This document shows, in pieces, positions 13,013-13,137 of a stretch of 13,137 bases of DNA. Numbering within the stretch: the first letter of the stretch is position 1; each line of letters opens with the position of its first letter. Under the pieces are notes generated by a model. That model did not search any database. It was not told the origin of the DNA and worked only from the letters and a program-made list of their open reading frames with translations. Source of the stretch: an uncultured Lachnospiraceae bacterium (GTDB lineage Bacteria; Bacillota; Clostridia; Lachnospirales; Lachnospiraceae); NCBI GenBank assembly GCA_946549155.1, contig CAMNQN010000078.1:1-13137 (forward strand). Direction: 5' to 3'. Both the position numbers and the translations under genes were made by a program.

Positions 13013-13137
13013 ATGGGAAATGAAACAGGAAGAGAACTGGGATGGGATGATACCATCGTGAAGGATGACAGCGATTATGAGCCGGTCCCGGAAGGGGATT
13101 ATGATTTCACGATTGAAAAATATGAGAGAGCCAGATC
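13013..13137 (+). CDS. DUF669-family phage protein, N-terminal fragment (cut by window edge)
   Basis: The first 41 codons of a gene starting at the ATG at 13013, with AAAAGGAGG eight bases upstream. The segment YEPVPEGDYDFTIEKYERAR matches the beginning of DUF669 proteins, which follow AAA_24 ATPases in phage recombination modules and are suspected single-strand DNA binding proteins. It follows the upstream stop by 15 bp, in the same operon. Only the N-terminus is visible, so the assignment rests on this motif and the gene order. Confidence 0.7.
   Translation, partial: MGNETGRELGWDDTIVKDDSDYEPVPEGDYDFTIEKYERAR

Noticed and set aside
1..13137. CRISPR array, tRNA/rRNA genes or insertion sequence ends
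   Set aside because: I saw no regularly spaced direct repeats, no tRNA-like cloverleaf at the prophage edge and no transposase; the only mobile signature is the serine recombinase prophage.

Overview
The window reads as a chromosome segment of a spore-forming Clostridia/Lachnospiraceae-type bacterium with a prophage inserted in it. Lineage signs are Shine-Dalgarno sites of the AGGAGG class, a CotJC-type spore manganese catalase, a Y-family polymerase/YolD pair, and phage early genes typical of Clostridia. The left part (1-5000) is visibly G+C-rich host DNA. From about 5005 to the right edge the composition becomes A+T-richer and the gene content is that of a temperate phage.

Host part. The window opens with the C-terminal part of a TRAP-transporter solute-binding protein (DctP). 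It is followed by a convergent LysE/RhtB-type exporter and an intergenic region with a large imperfect palindrome and a good promoter. Next come a UmuC/UvrX-like Y-family polymerase and a YolD-like partner. Convergent to these is a two-gene minus-strand unit: a CotJC-like Mn-catalase (4467-5003, missing its N-terminus) and a Cu/Zn superoxide dismutase-like protein (3954-4463). A strong hairpin terminator separates the two convergent units.

Junction. The catalase reading frame loses family homology just upstream of its QYGGPDGE segment. Within 35 bp the stop codon of a large serine recombinase appears, transcribed in the same direction. This is the expected arrangement for an element that integrated site-specifically into cotJC. 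The missing 5' part of cotJC should lie at the far end of the element, outside the window. It resembles the skin and SPbeta-type elements of Bacilli, which interrupt sporulation genes and are excised in the mother cell.

Prophage part. The minus strand carries the lysogeny side: recombinase, a 69-aa protein, a secreted or lipoprotein-like 353-aa protein, an ImmA/IrrE-type metallopeptidase and an XRE repressor. A divergent control region (9041-9241) has near-consensus promoters facing both ways and symmetric TTCGC/GCGAA operator-like repeats. Rightward lie a small Cro-like HTH protein, four small early ORFs, then a Rad50/RecF-like ATPase, an AAA_24-type P-loop ATPase and the start of a DUF669 protein, together a phage recombination/replication module. 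One of the small ORFs is a DUF6906-like gene with an in-frame TGA at the position where I recall a conserved tryptophan. Between recombinase and 69-aa gene, on the opposite strand, is a well-formed promoter-hairpins-terminator unit that predicts an unannotated small RNA of about 90 nt.
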